A DNA stretch of 64,000 nt from Paenibacillus polymyxa (lineage in GTDB: Bacteria; Bacillota; Bacilli; Paenibacillales; Paenibacillaceae), in the NCBI RefSeq assembly GCF_001719045.1, contig NZ_CP015423.1:1882001-1946000 (forward strand), in the 5' to 3' direction. Made by a program: the position numbers and the translations under genes. Shown in pieces: positions 61,476-64,000 of the stretch; within the stretch, counting starts at the first letter, position 1, and every line of letters begins with the position of its first letter. The notes below the pieces were generated by a model. The model ran no database searches. It worked only from the letters and a program-made list of their open reading frames with translations, and had not been told where the DNA came from.

Positions 61476-64000
61476 TCAAGGTAAAGAACAAAAAAGTAAT
61501 CCGCAAGCTGGCAGATAAGAGCTTCAAAGTAAACAAAACCCGTAACCTCTTTGCTATTGTTGCCATAGCTCTCACTTCTTTGTTATTTACAACACTGTTC
61601 ACTATGGGGATTGGCGCTGTGGAAAGCTTACAACGGGCGACCATGCGACAGGTCGGTGGAGATGGACATGCCGTACTTAAATATATAACGGATGACGAAT
61701 TTAATCATGTCAAGGATCATCCATTGATCAAGGAAATAGCCTATAACCGTATATTAAGCGACCGAGTTATAAACGATAAATTCCTAAAACGCCATACGGA
61801 GTTCTGGTATTACGATGATGTAGGGTTGAAGCTAGGTTTTATTGAGCTTAAAGAGGGGCACAAGCCTGTCGCAGAAAATGAAGTGATTGCAGACTCCAAG
61901 ACGTTGCAGCTATTGGATGTTCCACCGAAGATTGGAGTACCTTTGAGATTAAAGCTTAACATACGAGGTAAAGAAGTACAGCGGGATTTTGTCCTCTCTG
62001 GCTGGTGGAAAAGTGATCCTGTATTTAACGTAGGACAAATATTCGCTTCTAAAGCCTATGTCGATGCTCATGCCAAGGAATTACAAAGCAACTATAAAAA
62101 GGATCACTTCCATACTGGAACGATTAGTGCATCTATGATGTTCGACAATAGTTTTGATTTGCGAGGAAAGCTCAATAAAGTGATTACCGAAAGCGGTTAT
62201 TCACTTGACGAAGATGCACCAAACTATATCGCGAATAATGTAAATTGGGCATACATCTCAACCAATTTTAGTTTAGATACAGAGACAATCATAGCGTTAA
62301 CTTCTGCCCTGTTACTGATCATGTTTACCGGTTATTTGATTATTTATAATATTTTTCAAATATCGGTGATGCGAGATATTCGTTTTTACGGTCTTTTAAA
62401 GACGATCGGTACAAGCGGTAAACAAATTCGCATAATTATTCGTAGACAAGCGCTGATTCTATCAGTGTTAGGAACCCCGGTAGGATTAATAGCAGGTTTT
62501 TTTATCGGTAAATCGCTCGTACCTTTTATTATAAATATGAGTGTATATAACGGTACTGAGATATCGGTATCTCCTAACCCATGGATTTTTGTCGGATCGG
62601 CTTTGTTCGCACTCATTACCGTAATGATCAGCACTTTCAAGCCAGGCAGAATTGCGGCAGCTGTTTCGCCAGTTGAGGCAGTAAGATACACAGACGGAAA
62701 TACCAAGGGCAGCCGTAAGCTGAAAAAGTCCACTGAAGGCGCTAAAATGATCCACATGGCTCGCTCCAACTTGGGGCGTAATAAAAAACGCACTATTTTA
62801 GTGGTGATTAGTCTTTCTTTAAGCTTGGTGCTTCTAAATACAGTATTCACGCTGTCTCAGAGTTTTGATATGGATAAATTTTTAGCCAAATTTAATGATA
62901 CCGATTTTCTCATTGCTCATGCTGGATATTTCCAGGTTCCGAGTAGTTTTAGTGGGCATGAAAATGAAACCACTGAAAGTTTTATTAAGGCTGTACAGGC
63001 ACAACCAGGCTTCGAAGAAGGCGGCCGATTATACGGTGACCCAACAGCTTTCACGGCTGAAAATACAAAGGGAATTACGGATGATACCCAGAACACTGAC
63101 GCTCACGGCAACTTCCTTGTAGACGTGTATGGGCTGGAAGATTTGCCCCTGCATCGGCTGCAGTTGATTGATGGTGAGCTTGATTTTAAGAAAATGGCCT
63201 CAGGTAAGTATATTCTGGAGGGAGTCGAACTGAACGACAACGACAAGCCTTACATGGAAAGCATTCATCATAAAGTGGGCGAGAACGTTACTTTGCATAG
63301 TTATGTGAGAACAGCAAATGATGCTCCATTGGGTAGAGAGTATTTAACACAAAAGTTTACAGTGCTTGGCCATGTGGGTATCAAATCCACCAATTCAAAT
63401 CGCATTTCGAGCTATAATAGCTTTTACCTCCCGGCGGAAATATACAAATCACTTGTAAAAGAGCCTGCTATGATGAGCTATGCCTTTAATGTATCTTCAA
63501 ATCAGGAAACGTCCATGCAGAGCTTTTTGAAGCGATACACAGAAACAATTGAACCAATGATGAGCTATGAATCCAAGATTACATCCAGAAACGCTTTATC
63601 AGGTATGCAAACTACTGTTATAATGATCGGCGGCTTGCTCAGCTTGATTATTGGCTTGATTGGTATCCTGAACTTTATTAATGCGATTTTAACCAGCATA
63701 CTGACCCGCCGCAAAGAATTCGCTATGCTGCAAAGTATCGGCATGACCAAAAAGCAATTGCGCGGAATGCTGATTTATGAAGGACTATATTATGTTGGGG
63801 CTACTAGCCTAACCTCTATTCTATTGGCAATCTTATTTTCTCTTTTGATTGTGAAACCGTTATGTAGCCTGCTATGGCTTTTAAGCTATCACTTTATAAT
63901 TTGGCCACTGTTTGTCTCATTGCCTTTACTGTTATTGCTTGGGATACTTATTCCAGTAGCAGTCTATTCTATGAACAACAAACAAAGTATTGTGGAGCGA
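61472..64000 (+). CDS. FtsX-type ABC permease, 5' part (3' end outside window)
   Basis: The frame from the ATG at 61472 (overlapping the ATPase stop) stays open for 843 codons to the window edge. An N-terminal helix (NLFAIVAIALTSLLFTTLF) opens a long external region, then four or so helices with the FtsX pattern GLLKTIGTSGKQIRIIIRR (about residue 310-330). A second helix begins the second half (RTILVVISLSLSLVLLN), with another external region and a second FtsX-like domain at the end (FAMLQSIGMTKKQLRGML). Two FtsX domains with two large external parts make it a Bce/Vex-like permease of about 850 residues or more. The stop codon is not seen. Confidence 0.93.
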   Translation, partial: MIKVKNKKVIRKLADKSFKVNKTRNLFAIVAIALTSLLFTTLFTMGIGAVESLQRATMRQVGGDGHAVLKYITDDEFNHVKDHPLIKEIAYNRILSDRVINDKFLKRHTEFWYYDDVGLKLGFIELKEGHKPVAENEVIADSKTLQLLDVPPKIGVPLRLKLNIRGKEVQRDFVLSGWWKSDPVFNVGQIFASKAYVDAHAKELQSNYKKDHFHTGTISASMMFDNSFDLRGKLNKVITESGYSLDEDAPNYIANNVNWAYISTNFSLDTETIIALTSALLLIMFTGYLIIYNIFQISVMRDIRFYGLLKTIGTSGKQIRIIIRRQALILSVLGTPVGLIAGFFIGKSLVPFIINMSVYNGTEISVSPNPWIFVGSALFALITVMISTFKPGRIAAAVSPVEAVRYTDGNTKGSRKLKKSTEGAKMIHMARSNLGRNKKRTILVVISLSLSLVLLNTVFTLSQSFDMDKFLAKFNDTDFLIAHAGYFQVPSSFSGHENETTESFIKAVQAQPGFEEGGRLYGDPTAFTAENTKGITDDTQNTDAHGNFLVDVYGLEDLPLHRLQLIDGELDFKKMASGKYILEGVELNDNDKPYMESIHHKVGENVTLHSYVRTANDAPLGREYLTQKFTVLGHVGIKSTNSNRISSYNSFYLPAEIYKSLVKEPAMMSYAFNVSSNQETSMQSFLKRYTETIEPMMSYESKITSRNALSGMQTTVIMIGGLLSLIIGLIGILNFINAILTSILTRRKEFAMLQSIGMTKKQLRGMLIYEGLYYVGATSLTSILLAILFSLLIVKPLCSLLWLLSYHFIIWPLFVSLPLLLLLGILIPVAVYSMNNKQSIVER

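Noticed and set aside
61472..64000. A frameshift or broken permease at the window end
   Set aside because: The frame from 61472 is open without a stop to 64000; it is cut by the window and not damaged.

Overview
The window looks like ordinary chromosome of a Paenibacillus close to P. polymyxa. The 448-residue GH1 beta-glucosidase matches, from memory, the well-studied P. polymyxa BglA almost residue for residue. The rest fits the genus: strong AGGAGG-type ribosome sites, a YesM/YesN sensor pair, an Lpl/Yte-type CUT1 sugar importer, Firmicutes-type qox and cyd oxidases and Bacillus-like Fur, cre and Rex boxes. I saw no rRNA, tRNA, CRISPR array, insertion sequence or phage gene.

Layout. 1-1945: the 3' part of feoB and its Cys-rich partner. 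2033-6237: xylAB with divergent xylR. 6419-7649: thioredoxin reductase and a glutaredoxin-like protein. 7931-12071: a ZIP metal transporter, a small membrane protein, a WrbA-like flavodoxin and an EmrA/EmrB-type efflux pair. 12173-19218: a metal block with an SPC-type (P1B-4) ATPase behind a Fur-like box, a decayed PPDK relative, a CPC-type Zn/Cd/Pb ATPase and its ArsR-family regulator. 19377-20498: an Old Yellow Enzyme. 20676-24605: the aa3-type quinol oxidase qoxABCD. 25424-33054: a CUT1 importer followed by GH95 and GH1 glycosidases. 33509-39861: cytochrome bd with its CydDC exporter and a distal cupredoxin. 40266-43707: YesM/YesN. 43870-44451: peptide deformylase. 44751-49086: a surface-polysaccharide operon with two sister GT2 transferases, a flippase and an EpsO-like pyruvyl transferase. 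49291-52611: a DUF1836 protein divergent from a CNNM/HlyC-family transporter, then uppP. 52753-54201: a thioredoxin-like protein and an aldo-keto reductase. 54359-58774: a Fur-boxed siderophore uptake operon (YclNOPQ-like) with an esterase. 59098-64000: a VncRS-like two-component system and an FtsX-type ABC transporter that runs off the end.

How the genes fit together. Iron and divalent metals recur: FeoB and siderophore import, ZIP uptake, two metal P-type ATPases, and Fur boxes at two loci. Respiration is covered by two alternative quinol oxidases, one with a Rex-like box. Plant sugar use is covered by xylose catabolism under XylR and a CcpA-type cre site, and by the GH95/GH1 operon.

The best candidates for something undescribed are these. 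(1) The DUF1836/CNNM pair has the same AAGTTCA-N2-TGAACTT dyad directly after the -10 of both divergent promoters, and the DUF1836 protein has a MerR-like look. (2) A 483-residue protein is clearly built from the C-terminal half of pyruvate phosphate dikinase but has lost the ATP-grasp domain, the phosphohistidine domain and the catalytic Cys. (3) A 148-bp nested inverted repeat lies upstream of the sugar importer. (4) Three 11-bp direct repeats precede the ABC transporter beside the VncRS-like pair.
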